DNA from: Thermoplasmata archaeon
GTDB taxonomy: Archaea; Thermoplasmatota; E2; DHVEG-1
Length of the DNA stretch: 33,785 nucleotides
Direction: 5' to 3'
Assembly: GCA_020054495.1 (NCBI GenBank)
Contig: JAHWGK010000031.1
Span: 1 to 33,785, forward strand
Position numbers and translations under genes: made by a program
The notes under the pieces: model-generated
Database searches by the model: none
What the model saw: only the letters and a program-made list of their open reading frames with translations
Told to the model about the DNA's origin: nothing
Shown: piece after piece, positions 1 to 7,492 of the stretch
Position numbering within the stretch: the first letter of the stretch is position 1
How the letters are laid out: every line of letters begins with the position of its first letter

Positions 1-58
1 TGTCACCTCGTTGTTTAAGGGTTTTTTGGTCAAGACCCCTAATAGCAAAGGGGTGACA
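1..58 (+). promoter_or_regulatory. Inverted-repeat leader that can mask a ribosome binding site
   Basis: TGTCACC at 1-7 is the exact reverse complement of GGTGACA at 52-58. The second arm contains the GGGGTGA ribosome binding site (50-56) of the small gene starting at 60. CCCCT at 36-40 can instead pair with AGGGG at 49-53, and GGTC/GACC (28-31, 34-37) can form a small hairpin. Two mutually exclusive pairings of the same ribosome binding site are therefore possible. Upstream context is outside the window, so its role as a leader is inferred. Confidence 0.35.
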
Positions 59-59
59 C

Positions 60-158
60 ATGTCTTTGGGTTACACAAAATATGTAGATATTATCAGTTT
101 GATACTATTAATAATCGGGATTTTCTTAATTGGTAGAAAAATATCACGAGAGTGGTGA
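60..158 (+). CDS. Small single-pass membrane protein (32 aa)
   Basis: The ATG at 60 follows a strong ribosome binding site (GGGGTGA) and opens a 32-codon frame ending in TGA at 156-158. The start is MSLGYTKYVDIIS, followed by a hydrophobic stretch rich in Ile and Leu (about residues 10-25) and a basic tail (GRKISREW), so it should be one membrane helix with a positively charged end. The next gene begins 8 bases after the stop, and its ribosome binding site lies in the last codons of this one, which suggests translational coupling. No family is recognised. It is too short for most gene finders, and the evidence is the ribosome binding site, hydrophobicity and spacing. Confidence 0.45.
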   Translation: MSLGYTKYVDIISLILLIIGIFLIGRKISREW

Positions 159-165
159 TAAAGAA

Positions 166-519
166 ATGAAAAAAATTTCAGAATTTGATAAAATAAAGAG
201 CAAATTTGCTTTAACACAATTATCTGGATTATTTTCTCCTTTACTTGCGATAACAGTTTTATATGCAATGTTAGCTCGCTTGATTTTTGGTGAAAATTAT
301 TATATCTCCATAGTGCTTGCAGGAATACTTGGTGGCCTCTGGAGTCTTGTAATGGCAAAAGGTTATGATATGTGTATTGACAATCTAAATAGAACTGAAA
401 AGAATTGGCACTCAACAAAGACATATGAAACAATCCTCCAAAAATCGAGAAAATTTGCTAATAGGGGGCTTTTTGTTCTTATTATTGAGATTGTTTTGAT
501 TATTGTTTTGCGATTGTAA
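166..519 (+). CDS. Hypothetical membrane protein (117 aa)
   Basis: The protein starts MKKISEFDKIKSKF and has about three hydrophobic segments: roughly residues 20-37, 46-62, and a C-terminal one made almost entirely of Ile, Leu and Val. A polar region with several Lys and Asn lies between the second and third. The ATG at 166 was chosen over an in-frame TTG at 130 because GTGGTGAT sits at the right distance before it and because the TTG would start inside the preceding small gene. No family is recognised. It probably forms a two-gene membrane unit with the 32-residue protein upstream. Confidence 0.6.
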   Translation: MKKISEFDKIKSKFALTQLSGLFSPLLAITVLYAMLARLIFGENYYISIVLAGILGGLWSLVMAKGYDMCIDNLNRTEKNWHSTKTYETILQKSRKFANRGLFVLIIEIVLIIVLRL

Positions 520-690
520 GAGTGTGATATATGCAAGTGTTAACGTAAAAATACCAAAAACAGCAAGTAATTTAGAAAATATTTCACCTTGGAATATAAA
601 AGCAATAGTATAAACAACAAGAGTAATAAGTAAATAAGAAAACCAACTTATTTTACATCCACCAATTGACGTAGTCGCAACACCTCCCAC
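412..690 (-). CDS. Doubtful small membrane protein, antisense-overlapping
   Basis: A GTG-started frame of 92 codons encodes two hydrophobic segments in its first 60 residues, then an Asn- and Lys-rich tail that lies antisense to the end of the gene at 166-519. A GGAGGTG motif occurs just inside the frame, too close to the GTG to serve it, and no good start codon follows it. The hydrophobic part (520-660) is otherwise unexplained by any gene. It could be real, with a convergent overlap, or a chance frame. Confidence 0.25.
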   Translation of the reverse strand: MGGVATTSIGGCKISWFSYLLITLVVYTIAFIFQGEIFSKLLAVFGIFTLTLAYITLLQSQNNNQNNLNNKNKKPPISKFSRFLEDCFICLC

Positions 691-712
691 TTTTTTTACT
701 ACAACACTCTAG

Positions 713-738
713 GGTGCGAATCCCCATGGATTCGCACC
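713..738. repeat. Perfect 11-bp inverted repeat with 4-nt loop
   Basis: GGTGCGAATCC (713-723) and GGATTCGCACC (728-738) are exact reverse complements around CCAT. On either strand this would be a very stable hairpin in an AT-rich context. It could be a terminator-like structure or part of a larger RNA. It resembles a tRNA T-arm only superficially. Confidence 0.7.
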
Positions 739-841
739 AATGAGAAAAAAACATTGCTTCGGATAAATAAGGTTTATCCAAAGACCTATACGAAACAACA
801 GGAGAAAAAAATGAGAAACATTGGGGGAGAAAAAGAGAAAG

Positions 842-909
842 TGTTATGCCTGTTTTATCTTCACACCACGAGTGTGAAGATGCTGCCATAGTTTCTCTAT
901 GGCATAACA
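842..909. repeat. Nested, competing inverted repeats
   Basis: TGTTATGCC (842-850) pairs with GGCATAACA (901-909). Inside it lies a 10-bp hairpin, ATCTTCACAC (857-866) with GTGTGAAGAT (872-881). TGCCATAG (884-891) pairs with CTATGGCA (897-904) and so competes with the outer stem for bases 901-904. The exclusive pairings look like a conformational switch, but no regulated gene is evident directly downstream. Confidence 0.6.
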
Positions 910-1108
910 TGTTTTCCCCAAATATATTTTCTCCTAGTATATTTTCCCCACTTTCCCAGTGTTTAAAACTAAATGTTAAATCAGAATCAAAAACAGTCTT
1001 AACATCATCTTCCATGACGTTGATGATGCCCCACTTAAAAAAAGAAGTTGAGAATGAAAATGAGAAATTGTCATTTTCACCATCATTAACTAAATCTTGC
1101 GGATAATT

Positions 1109-1120
1109 CTTATATAAATA
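1109..1120 (+). promoter_or_regulatory. TATA box for the HPS-RraA gene
   Basis: CTTATATAAATA is centred about 26 bases before the ATG at 1140, the usual archaeal TATA-to-start-site distance. Transcription would therefore begin at or next to the start codon, giving a leaderless message. No ribosome binding site is seen before 1140, which agrees with this. Confidence 0.65.
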
Positions 1121-1139
1121 GTTGTTTATTCCCTGTTAG

Positions 1140-2432
1140 ATGAAAATTATTCTACAAGTTGCTCTGGATCTTCTGAACGAACATAGAGCACTTGCTATCG
1201 CAAAAGACTCTATAGAAGGGGGAGCAGATTGGCTTGAAGTAGGAACGCCCCTAATAAAAAGTGAAGGAATGAAAGTTGTTAGAAAACTCAAGGAAACATT
1301 TCCAAAAAAAACACTTGTTGCAGATATGAAAACAATGGATACAGGTGCCTTTGAAACAGAGATGGCAGCAAAAGCTGGTGCAGATGTTGTTTGTATACTT
1401 GCTGCATCTGATGATATTACGATTATAGATGCTTTGAAATCAGCACGAAAATATGGTACAAAAATAATGGCCGATCTCATTGGTGTAGATGATAAAGTTA
1501 ATCGTGCAAAAGAGCTAGAAACGCTAGGTGTAGACTATTTATGTATACATGTAGGAATTGATGAACAAATGATTGGAAAAAAACCAGTTGGAATTCTTTC
1601 ATCAGTTGTCAATAACACTAACATTCCTATTGCAGTCGCAGGAGGTATAAACAGTGAAACAGTTGCAGATGTAGTTAACGCAGGAGCAAGTATAGTAATT
1701 GTTGGTGGAGCAATTACAAAAGCAAAAGATGTAACAAAAGCAACTAACCAGCTAAAAAGAGCAATTATTGAAAAAAAATCTATTAAAACCGATCTTTTTA
1801 AAAAATATGATAAAACTGAGTTGAAAAAAGCATTTTCACTTGTTTCAACTCCAAATATATCTGATGCATTGCATAAACAAGGTGCAATGCATGAAATAAG
1901 ACCTATCAAACTTGGATTTCATATGGTTGGTAGAGCACTAACTGTCAGAACTATGGATGGAGATTGGGCAAAACCAATTGAAGCAATTGACAAAGCAGAA
2001 AAAGGAGAGGTAATTGTTGTTGATGTAAATGGAGGTAATACTGCTATCTGGGGGGAGCTTGCCACTTGGAGTGCTAAACTAAAAGGCCTTGCAGGTGTAG
2101 TAATAGATGGTGCAATTAGAGATCTTGATGATATTGTGAAAATGGATTTTCCAATTTTTTCAAGACATATATCATCAAATGCAGGTGAACCAAAGGGTTT
2201 AGGCGAGATAGGAACAGAAATTACATGCGGAAATCAAACTGTTAAAACGGGTGACTGGATAATAGGTGATGATTCAGGTGTTGTAGTAGCTCCTCAAGAA
2301 ATCGCTCAAGAAATTGCAAATCGTGCGCTTGATGTTAAAGAACACGAAAATCGAATTAGAGAAGAAATTAAATCAGGTGGATCTCTAGGAACCGTAGTCA
2401 AAGTAAAGAAATGGGAGAAGAAGATAGGTTGA
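1140..2432 (+). CDS. Bifunctional 3-hexulose-6-phosphate synthase / RraA-like protein
   Basis: The N-terminal half (about residues 1-210) is a TIM barrel of the OMP decarboxylase/HPS superfamily, with the DxKxxD catalytic motif as DMKTMD at residues 62-67 and a phosphate-binding AVAGGIN loop near 180. The C-terminal half (about 225-430) is RraA-like, with the family segments VVIDGAIRDLDDI and GDWIIGDDSGVVVAP. Such fusions are common in archaea. HPS links formaldehyde and ribulose 5-phosphate to hexulose 6-phosphate, and in archaea it usually runs in reverse to supply pentose phosphates. The role of the RraA half is not established; the fold is shared with aldolases and with an RNase E inhibitor. 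The isomerase partner (PHI) is not in the window. The next gene overlaps its end by 22 bases. Confidence 0.9.
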   Translation: MKIILQVALDLLNEHRALAIAKDSIEGGADWLEVGTPLIKSEGMKVVRKLKETFPKKTLVADMKTMDTGAFETEMAAKAGADVVCILAASDDITIIDALKSARKYGTKIMADLIGVDDKVNRAKELETLGVDYLCIHVGIDEQMIGKKPVGILSSVVNNTNIPIAVAGGINSETVADVVNAGASIVIVGGAITKAKDVTKATNQLKRAIIEKKSIKTDLFKKYDKTELKKAFSLVSTPNISDALHKQGAMHEIRPIKLGFHMVGRALTVRTMDGDWAKPIEAIDKAEKGEVIVVDVNGGNTAIWGELATWSAKLKGLAGVVIDGAIRDLDDIVKMDFPIFSRHISSNAGEPKGLGEIGTEITCGNQTVKTGDWIIGDDSGVVVAPQEIAQEIANRALDVKEHENRIREEIKSGGSLGTVVKVKKWEKKIG

Positions 2433-3415
2433 ATAAAGTAGTATTATTCACAGAATTAACAAAACTACATGATGCACTCAATAACTTTAATATTCAAAGT
2501 TTTGAAGATAAAAAAGTTCCAGTAAAATTACACATGGGTGAAATTAAAAATAAGTATTTTCCAAAACCTGATTTTGTAAAATATGTAGTTCAAGAATTAA
2601 AAAATAATAAGATAGATCCATTTCTATTTGATACAACTGTGGCCTACAGTGGTTTAAGACATTATGTATCAAGTTACCAGAAACTTGCACAAATCCATGG
2701 CTTTTCTGTGAAAAAAATCGGCTGTGATGTAATAATTGATGATAGCGGAGTTATAATTAACGTAGAAAACAGAGATTATGAAGTTGCATGGCATATTAAG
2801 AATTCATCCCATATTTTTGCAATATCCCATGTAAAAGGGCATGTTGCTACAGGAATGGGAGGAGCGATTAAAAACTTTGGAATGGGTGGCGTTACAAAAG
2901 AAACAAAAAGAAAAATGCATCAAGGTAGTAGACCAATTTATAAGAAAGATGCATGCACTTTTTGTGGAGTCTGCGCTGAAGTATGTCCTTTTAATTCAAT
3001 AAAAATTAAAAATACTACATGGAAGCAAAATATTAGATCTTGTTTTGGTTGCGGAGTTTGTGTTGAAAATTGTAAACAAGACGCTTTGAAATACAAGGAT
3101 GTAGATATTCAATACGCGCTTGCTTGTGCTGCAAAAGCATGTGTTCAAGATAAAAACGTGATTTATTTAAATGAATTAAAAAGAATATCAGACAGCTGTG
3201 ATTGTGATCCTTTCGCAAAAAATATTATTTGTCCAGATATTGGCTACCTTGTATCAGATAACCCAGTTGCAATAGATAAGGCATCACTGGATTTAATAAA
3301 TAATGTCAAAAAAGACGTTTTTATAAAGGAAAATAACATAGATCCATTAAAACAAATAAAATATTGTGAGGAGATTGGTCTTGGAACCTCCTCATATCAA
3401 TTGATTGATTTGTAG
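2411..3415 (+). CDS. DUF362 family protein with two 4Fe-4S cluster motifs
   Basis: The 334-residue protein has a DUF362 region over about the first 180 residues (HIFAISHVKGHVATGMGGAI, NFGMGGVTKETK) and then a ferredoxin-like insert with CTFCGVCAEVCP and CFGCGVCVENC, which should bind two 4Fe-4S clusters. A third Cys-rich patch (CDCDPF) follows. The protein is presumably cytoplasmic; no signal or membrane segment is seen. The ATG at 2411 overlaps the preceding gene by 22 bases. An in-frame TTG at 2429, preceded by GGAGAAG, is an alternative start that would begin LNKVVLFTEL. The overlap suggests coupled expression with HPS-RraA. The family's reaction is unknown, so a redox role is inference. 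Confidence 0.85.
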   Translation: MGEEDRLNKVVLFTELTKLHDALNNFNIQSFEDKKVPVKLHMGEIKNKYFPKPDFVKYVVQELKNNKIDPFLFDTTVAYSGLRHYVSSYQKLAQIHGFSVKKIGCDVIIDDSGVIINVENRDYEVAWHIKNSSHIFAISHVKGHVATGMGGAIKNFGMGGVTKETKRKMHQGSRPIYKKDACTFCGVCAEVCPFNSIKIKNTTWKQNIRSCFGCGVCVENCKQDALKYKDVDIQYALACAAKACVQDKNVIYLNELKRISDSCDCDPFAKNIICPDIGYLVSDNPVAIDKASLDLINNVKKDVFIKENNIDPLKQIKYCEEIGLGTSSYQLIDL

Positions 3416-3417
3416 TT

Positions 3418-4005
3418 TTATTTTATAGTAGGTCCGCCTATAGGCAGGATTTTTTTTCCAAAGGTTTCGTTAATAACTTCTGCCATTGCCAGATAAATTG
3501 CACTGAAACCACAAATAATACCCTCAATTCCTATCCATCCGCCACTAATTATTCCCCAGTCTTTTAAGGCTAGCAGGAAGAATAGAACAAATAGTGTGAA
3601 AAATACAAATTGTAAAGCTTTTGGTTTCTTCAGGGTAGATATGAACATCATGAATGTAAATAGACCCCACATGAAAAAATACCATGCCAAAAATGGTTTA
3701 CTAGTGGCTCCTGTATAGGTTCCTTCTGCAATTATGTCTGGTATGATCAAAAGAGCAACTAATGATATCCAAAATAAACCATATGAAGTAAATGCTGTTA
3801 CGCCAAAGGTATTCCCTTTTCTATATTCTAGAATACCTGCAATAATTTGGGCGAGTCCACCATAAAAAATTCCCATTGCAAGAATCATCGCACTTATTGG
3901 AAAAGCAATAGCATCTGTATTATGAATATTCAATAGCACCGTTGTCATTCCAAAACCCATTAGACCAAGCGGTGCAGGGTTAGCCAATATTCCTTTTTCA
4001 GCCAT
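3418..4005 (-). CDS. AceTr (SatP/YaaH, GPR1/FUN34) acetate-type transporter
   Basis: This 195-residue protein has six hydrophobic segments and the family signature [14 protein letters not shown] at its N-terminus, followed by [26 protein letters not shown], and [10 protein letters not shown] in the middle (quoted in parts). Length and motifs match bacterial and archaeal SatP/YaaH proteins, which carry acetate and succinate, usually with protons. It ends two bases from the convergent DUF362 gene, so the terminators must overlap. A TATA box (4036-4047) lies upstream. The exact substrate cannot be read from the sequence. Confidence 0.9.
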   Translation of the reverse strand: MAEKGILANPAPLGLMGFGMTTVLLNIHNTDAIAFPISAMILAMGIFYGGLAQIIAGILEYRKGNTFGVTAFTSYGLFWISLVALLIIPDIIAEGTYTGATSKPFLAWYFFMWGLFTFMMFISTLKKPKALQFVFFTLFVLFFLLALKDWGIISGGWIGIEGIICGFSAIYLAMAEVINETFGKKILPIGGPTIK

Positions 4006-4035
4006 AATAATTCACTGGGGGGCTGAATAAAAAAC

Positions 4036-4047
4036 TTGTATAAATAC
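4036..4047 (-). promoter_or_regulatory. TATA box for the acetate-type transporter
   Basis: On the minus strand this reads TATTTATACAAG, about 36 bases before the ATG at 4005. It predicts a short leader of about ten bases. Confidence 0.5.
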
Positions 4048-4070
4048 CTATCTAGAAAATCAAGAAAATA

Positions 4071-4175
4071 TTATCTAATAATAACCACAAAAACAGATAG
4101 TATCATTGCTATAACAATCATAATAACTAAAAACTTGAAAAGCCAATTTTTTAGTGTTTTACTGTTAATTTTCAT
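4071..4175 (-). CDS. Small single-pass membrane protein (34 aa)
   Basis: The ATG at 4175 lies one base after the stop codon of valyl-tRNA synthetase, and AAGGT in the last valS codons can serve as its ribosome binding site. The 34 residues begin MKINSKTLKNWLFKF (basic, polar) and continue as one uninterrupted hydrophobic helix of about 19 residues rich in Ile, Val and Met, ending in Arg. The layout suggests a cytoplasmic basic end and one membrane helix. No family is recognised. Adjacency to valS suggests co-transcription, and the function is unknown. Confidence 0.45.
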   Translation of the reverse strand: MKINSKTLKNWLFKFLVIMIVIAMILSVFVVIIR

Positions 4176-4176
4176 A

Positions 4177-6885
4177 TTATTTTACCTTAAGTTCTAAATA
4201 GAAGTTATCAAATGAAAGAATTGTGCTATCTTTTTTACCTTTGACTTTGGTTTCTTTTTCAACTTTGATATAACCTTCTTTTAATAGACCTTGTTTTTCT
4301 TTGGAGCTAAAAACAGGTATATCTGAAATTTTGAAGTCTCCCTTCTTCTCGATTTTTTTTATGATTTCGTTTTGATTTTCGTTTATCCATTGGACTAATT
4401 TTTTTCCATCTTTTTTAAATGTTGGCCCAATCTTTGAATAAACTGGAACAATTTTTGTAATCTTTTCTTCGACGTCTGGTTTTCCAGGTATAAACTTGTG
4501 AGAATCTGGATATTTCAATGTCGATGTAATTATCGATCCACTTGGTTCTATGCTATTAATTGTATTAGCCGTGGAGTAGGTTGCTGAGGATTCTATAGGA
4601 GCATTTAATGCTATACCTTGTTCACTTTTCCAAGATCGAACTTGTGAGATGTATTCTTTTACAGATTCACCAGCGATTTCCTTTTCTTTATCAACTAAAA
4701 CTGGCTCTGGCCAATCAGAGATATGTATACTATCATCTTTTTCGAATTGTTTATAGAATTTCTGGTAGATTTCTTCAGTAATATGTGGAATAAATGATGC
4801 AAATAGTTTAAGTGTTCCAAGACCAACCGTATAGAGAGTATATTTGATGCTATCGACGTTGTTGTTTTCATAAATTGACGATTTGATCATTTCAATGTAG
4901 TGATCAGCTAGCTCGTGCCAGAGGAAATATTCGACATCCTTCATTGTTTGTGAATAATCAAAGTTATCCATTTGCTTGGTGCATTTTTTCACAAGTTTAC
5001 TATATTTTGTAAGAATCCATTTATCAATATCAATAAGATCTGTTTCATTGGGTTTTTCATCTTTTACTATATTTTTTATAAATTGCTGAACATTCCAAAT
5101 TTTTCTCAAAAGTTTAGTTCCACGGATGACATCTTTTGTTCTAAAAGGATTATCTTCGCCAAGAGCACAGCTTGCAGCATAGCATCTAAATGCATCTGAA
5201 CCATATTTATTGATTATTTCAATTGGATCTATTACATTTCCAAGACTTGCATGCATAGGTGTTCCATCTTCTGATAAAATAAAACCGCCCATCATAATAT
5301 TTTCAAATGGTTTTTCTCCTGTTATTAAACTACAACGAAGAATTGTGTAAAAGGCCCATGTCCGAATAATATCATGAGCTTGAGGTCGTAAAGACATAGG
5401 ATATAATTTTTTGAAATTTTTATCATCTCTGTACCAAAAAGTATTGTAAAGTGGTGAAATGGATGAATCCATCCACGTGTCAAAAACATCTTCACAACCA
5501 ATGAGTTTTCCACCACATTTAGGACATTTATCAATATGAGGTTTGTCAATTGTTGGATCAATATAGCAATCTTCAGGTCTTGCAATTACAACTTCACTAC
5601 ATTTTTTACATTCCCAAAGAGGAATTGGTGTAGCAAAATAACGTTGACGAGATATAACCCAATCCCACTCAAGACTATTAACCCAATCTTCAAGTCGAAT
5701 TTTCATAAACTCAGGAAACCAGTTCATCTCATCGCTTTTTTCAAGAACCATATCTTTAAACTTTGTAGTTTTCAAAAACCATTGTTCAGCATTTATATAT
5801 TCAACAGGTGTTTTACATCGCCAACATACACCAACGTTTTGATCGAGTGGTTCTTGTTTTATTAGAATATTTTCTTTCTTTAAATCTTCGATAACTGCTT
5901 TTCTAGCATCCACTATTTTCATACCTTTATATGGTCCGCACAGCTCAGTCATACATCCTGCTTCATCTATGCTCATTTCAATAGGTAGTTTGTATTTGAA
6001 AACCCAGTTAAGATCCTCTTTATCACCAACAGTACAAACCATTACAATTCCTGAACCAAATTCTGGGTCGACTGCGTCATCTTCTACAATTTTTACCTCT
6101 TTATTAAAAAGTGGAACAATAAGTATCTGACCAACTAGCCATGGAGCACGCTCATCTGTTGGATGAACTGCAACAATCTGACAAGATGGAAGCATTTCAG
6201 GTCTAGTGGTCGCAATTTCAACATATTCACCTTTTTTGTCTTTTCCGATACTATGGTACTTAAAAACTTGTTCAGGTGGATTATCTTTAAAATAAAACTT
6301 TACAGTGTTGAGTTTTGTTATTCTATCAGTATAAGTTACTTCTGCATCAGCCATGGCAGTCATACATCGGGGGCACCAATTAACTGGAAACTCTCCTTTA
6401 TAGATATAATCTTTATTAAAAAGCTCGATAAAAGATATTTGTGTAAGTCTACGGTAGTATTCAGCATTAGTCTGATAATAAATAGATGGATCCATGCTTT
6501 CTCCAAGTATTATGAACTGGTCAGTCATGGTCTTGATATTCTTTTCAGCAAATTCTGAACACAGTTTTGTGAATTTATGTCGATCTATATCTTTACGTGT
6601 GATATTTAATTGTCTTTCAACTCTTTCTTCAATAGGTATTCCATTCACATCAAAACATAGTGGAAAGAACACATCGTAACCTCTCATACGTTTATATCTA
6701 GCAGCAAAATCAATATGAGTATAATGAACAGCATGCCCCACGTGAAGAGGTCCTGAAGCATAACGAGGCGGAACATCTATACTATATGGCTTTTTATTAC
6801 TATCAAAATTGAAATGATAGATTTTTGTCTCCTGCCATTTCTTTTGCCATTTTTTTTCTAAAGCTTTCTGATTATATGCTAACAT
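4177..6885 (-). CDS. valS: Valyl-tRNA synthetase
   Basis: A class I synthetase of 902 residues. The HIGH box is GPLHVGHA near residue 50. The editing-domain hallmark EIATTRPEMLP, the ValRS-type segment NWCPRCMTAMADAEVTY, WDWVISRQRYFATPIPLWEC, and RPQAHDIIRTWAFYT all follow in the order usual for archaeal ValRS. Zinc-binding pairs (CWRC, CKKC, CPKC) are present. The KMSKS loop is unusual: near residue 542 it reads GTPMHASLGNVIDP, so the two usual lysines are missing. The anticodon-binding helical domain and a C-terminal extension follow. The ATG at 6885 was preferred to an in-frame GTG at 6900 because GTGGAG sits at a ribosome-binding distance before the ATG. The enzyme charges tRNA-Val in the cytoplasm. 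Confidence 0.92.
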   Translation of the reverse strand: MLAYNQKALEKKWQKKWQETKIYHFNFDSNKKPYSIDVPPRYASGPLHVGHAVHYTHIDFAARYKRMRGYDVFFPLCFDVNGIPIEERVERQLNITRKDIDRHKFTKLCSEFAEKNIKTMTDQFIILGESMDPSIYYQTNAEYYRRLTQISFIELFNKDYIYKGEFPVNWCPRCMTAMADAEVTYTDRITKLNTVKFYFKDNPPEQVFKYHSIGKDKKGEYVEIATTRPEMLPSCQIVAVHPTDERAPWLVGQILIVPLFNKEVKIVEDDAVDPEFGSGIVMVCTVGDKEDLNWVFKYKLPIEMSIDEAGCMTELCGPYKGMKIVDARKAVIEDLKKENILIKQEPLDQNVGVCWRCKTPVEYINAEQWFLKTTKFKDMVLEKSDEMNWFPEFMKIRLEDWVNSLEWDWVISRQRYFATPIPLWECKKCSEVVIARPEDCYIDPTIDKPHIDKCPKCGGKLIGCEDVFDTWMDSSISPLYNTFWYRDDKNFKKLYPMSLRPQAHDIIRTWAFYTILRCSLITGEKPFENIMMGGFILSEDGTPMHASLGNVIDPIEIINKYGSDAFRCYAASCALGEDNPFRTKDVIRGTKLLRKIWNVQQFIKNIVKDEKPNETDLIDIDKWILTKYSKLVKKCTKQMDNFDYSQTMKDVEYFLWHELADHYIEMIKSSIYENNNVDSIKYTLYTVGLGTLKLFASFIPHITEEIYQKFYKQFEKDDSIHISDWPEPVLVDKEKEIAGESVKEYISQVRSWKSEQGIALNAPIESSATYSTANTINSIEPSGSIITSTLKYPDSHKFIPGKPDVEEKITKIVPVYSKIGPTFKKDGKKLVQWINENQNEIIKKIEKKGDFKISDIPVFSSKEKQGLLKEGYIKVEKETKVKGKKDSTILSFDNFYLELKVK

Positions 6886-6937
6886 TCTATGTTTCTCCAC
6901 GAACCAGAGTCAGATTATTAGAGGTCAAAGAATTTTT

Positions 6938-6950
6938 ACTTATAAAAGTT
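6938..6950 (-). promoter_or_regulatory. TATA box for valS
   Basis: The minus strand reads AACTTTTATAAGT, about 58 bases before the chosen ATG, predicting a leader of about 30 bases. Confidence 0.45.
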
Positions 6951-6989
6951 GCTTTCTATAAGATTTTTATTAAATTAAAAAAAAGTTGG

Positions 6990-7008
6990 TTTTGTTAAAA
7001 AAACAAAA
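6990..7008 (-). terminator. Putative terminator after the wHTH regulator gene
   Basis: TTTTGTT (6990-6996) and AACAAAA (7002-7008) form a 7-bp hairpin just after the stop codon at 7017 on the minus strand. Its loop is T-rich in the transcript, and a second run of eight T follows a few bases on. Archaeal transcription stops readily at such U-runs. Confidence 0.4.
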
Positions 7009-7016
7009 TATTTGAT

Positions 7017-7412
7017 TTATCTGTTATCAACTAATTCCCTGAGTTGTGATAGATCCTTTTTAACTGAATCTATTTCTTTTATTTTTTCTTTTTCAAAAGT
7101 GTTAACTATCTTATCTATTGAAGACGTAAGTTTATAGATATGGACAGGTCTTCCTTTTCCTTTCTTTTTAAGATTTCTTCTTGCAACCCAACCCCTTTTC
7201 TTAAGCTGTTGCATTGCAACACTTACTTCGGGTTGTCTGAGGTTTCCCCCATGTTCAATTTCAGCTGAGCGACATTCATCAACCTGGGAGATATACAAAA
7301 GGGTTTTTGCCAGGTTTCTTGGCATACCTAGTTCAGAAAACACCTTAATTATTTTTTGATCTTGTGAAGTGAATGTGTAGTACTTATTTTGTTTCATATT
7401 ATCATCCGACAT
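7017..7412 (-). CDS. Winged-helix transcriptional regulator
   Basis: A 131-residue protein with a winged helix-turn-helix at about residues 25-100: the recognition-helix region NLRQPEVSVAMQQLKKRGWV is followed by a basic wing (RRNLKKKGKGRPVHIYKL). A charged helix follows (IVNTFEKEKIKEIDSVKKDL), probably for dimerisation. It resembles archaeal predicted regulators of the TrmB/ArsR-like type (COG4738-like). It follows aIF6 by 80 bases and has its own TATA box, so it may be transcribed separately. The target is unknown; the AT-rich near-palindrome just before its start could be an autoregulatory site. Confidence 0.75.
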   Translation of the reverse strand: MSDDNMKQNKYYTFTSQDQKIIKVFSELGMPRNLAKTLLYISQVDECRSAEIEHGGNLRQPEVSVAMQQLKKRGWVARRNLKKKGKGRPVHIYKLTSSIDKIVNTFEKEKIKEIDSVKKDLSQLRELVDNR

Positions 7413-7454
7413 ATTAATATATTATTATATTTTCAGATATATAATATATAATGT

Positions 7455-7464
7455 GTTTATAAAC
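7455..7464 (-). promoter_or_regulatory. TATA box and AT-rich palindromic region before the wHTH gene
   Basis: GTTTATAAAC is a perfect 10-bp palindrome and a plausible TATA box about 43 bases before the ATG at 7412. The following stretch (7428-7452) is a run of ATAT-type near-palindromes where the regulator itself could bind. Confidence 0.4.
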
Positions 7465-7492
7465 TTTTTCATTAAATAAATATAATCAAATT

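Larger units (their letters stand above)
691..1108. other. Intergenic region with a cluster of perfect hairpins
   Basis: No convincing gene is seen here. The stretch contains at least five perfect inverted repeats: 713-738 (11-bp arms), 761-779 (7 bp), 857-881 (10 bp), 884-904 (8 bp) and 1056-1078 (8 bp), plus an outer 9-bp pair joining 842-850 with 901-909. A three-fold T/C-rich near-repeat (TTTTCCCC-type) lies at about 912-955. Both strands carry weak reading frames of about 90-120 codons with no recognisable product. A structured non-coding RNA or remains of a mobile element are possible. Confidence 0.4.

Noticed and set aside
713-740. tRNA T-arm-like sequence (GGGTGCGAATCCC) followed by CCA
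   Set aside because: Only a 3-bp stem would form with a non-consensus loop, no matching acceptor or anticodon arm is found upstream, and the 11-bp hairpin explains it better.
653-1015. Minus-strand frame with GENILGENIFGENML-type repeats, and the + strand frame at 846-1106
   Set aside because: They overlap each other and the hairpin cluster, have no recognisable domain or ribosome binding site, and the repeat reflects the T/C-rich DNA repeat.
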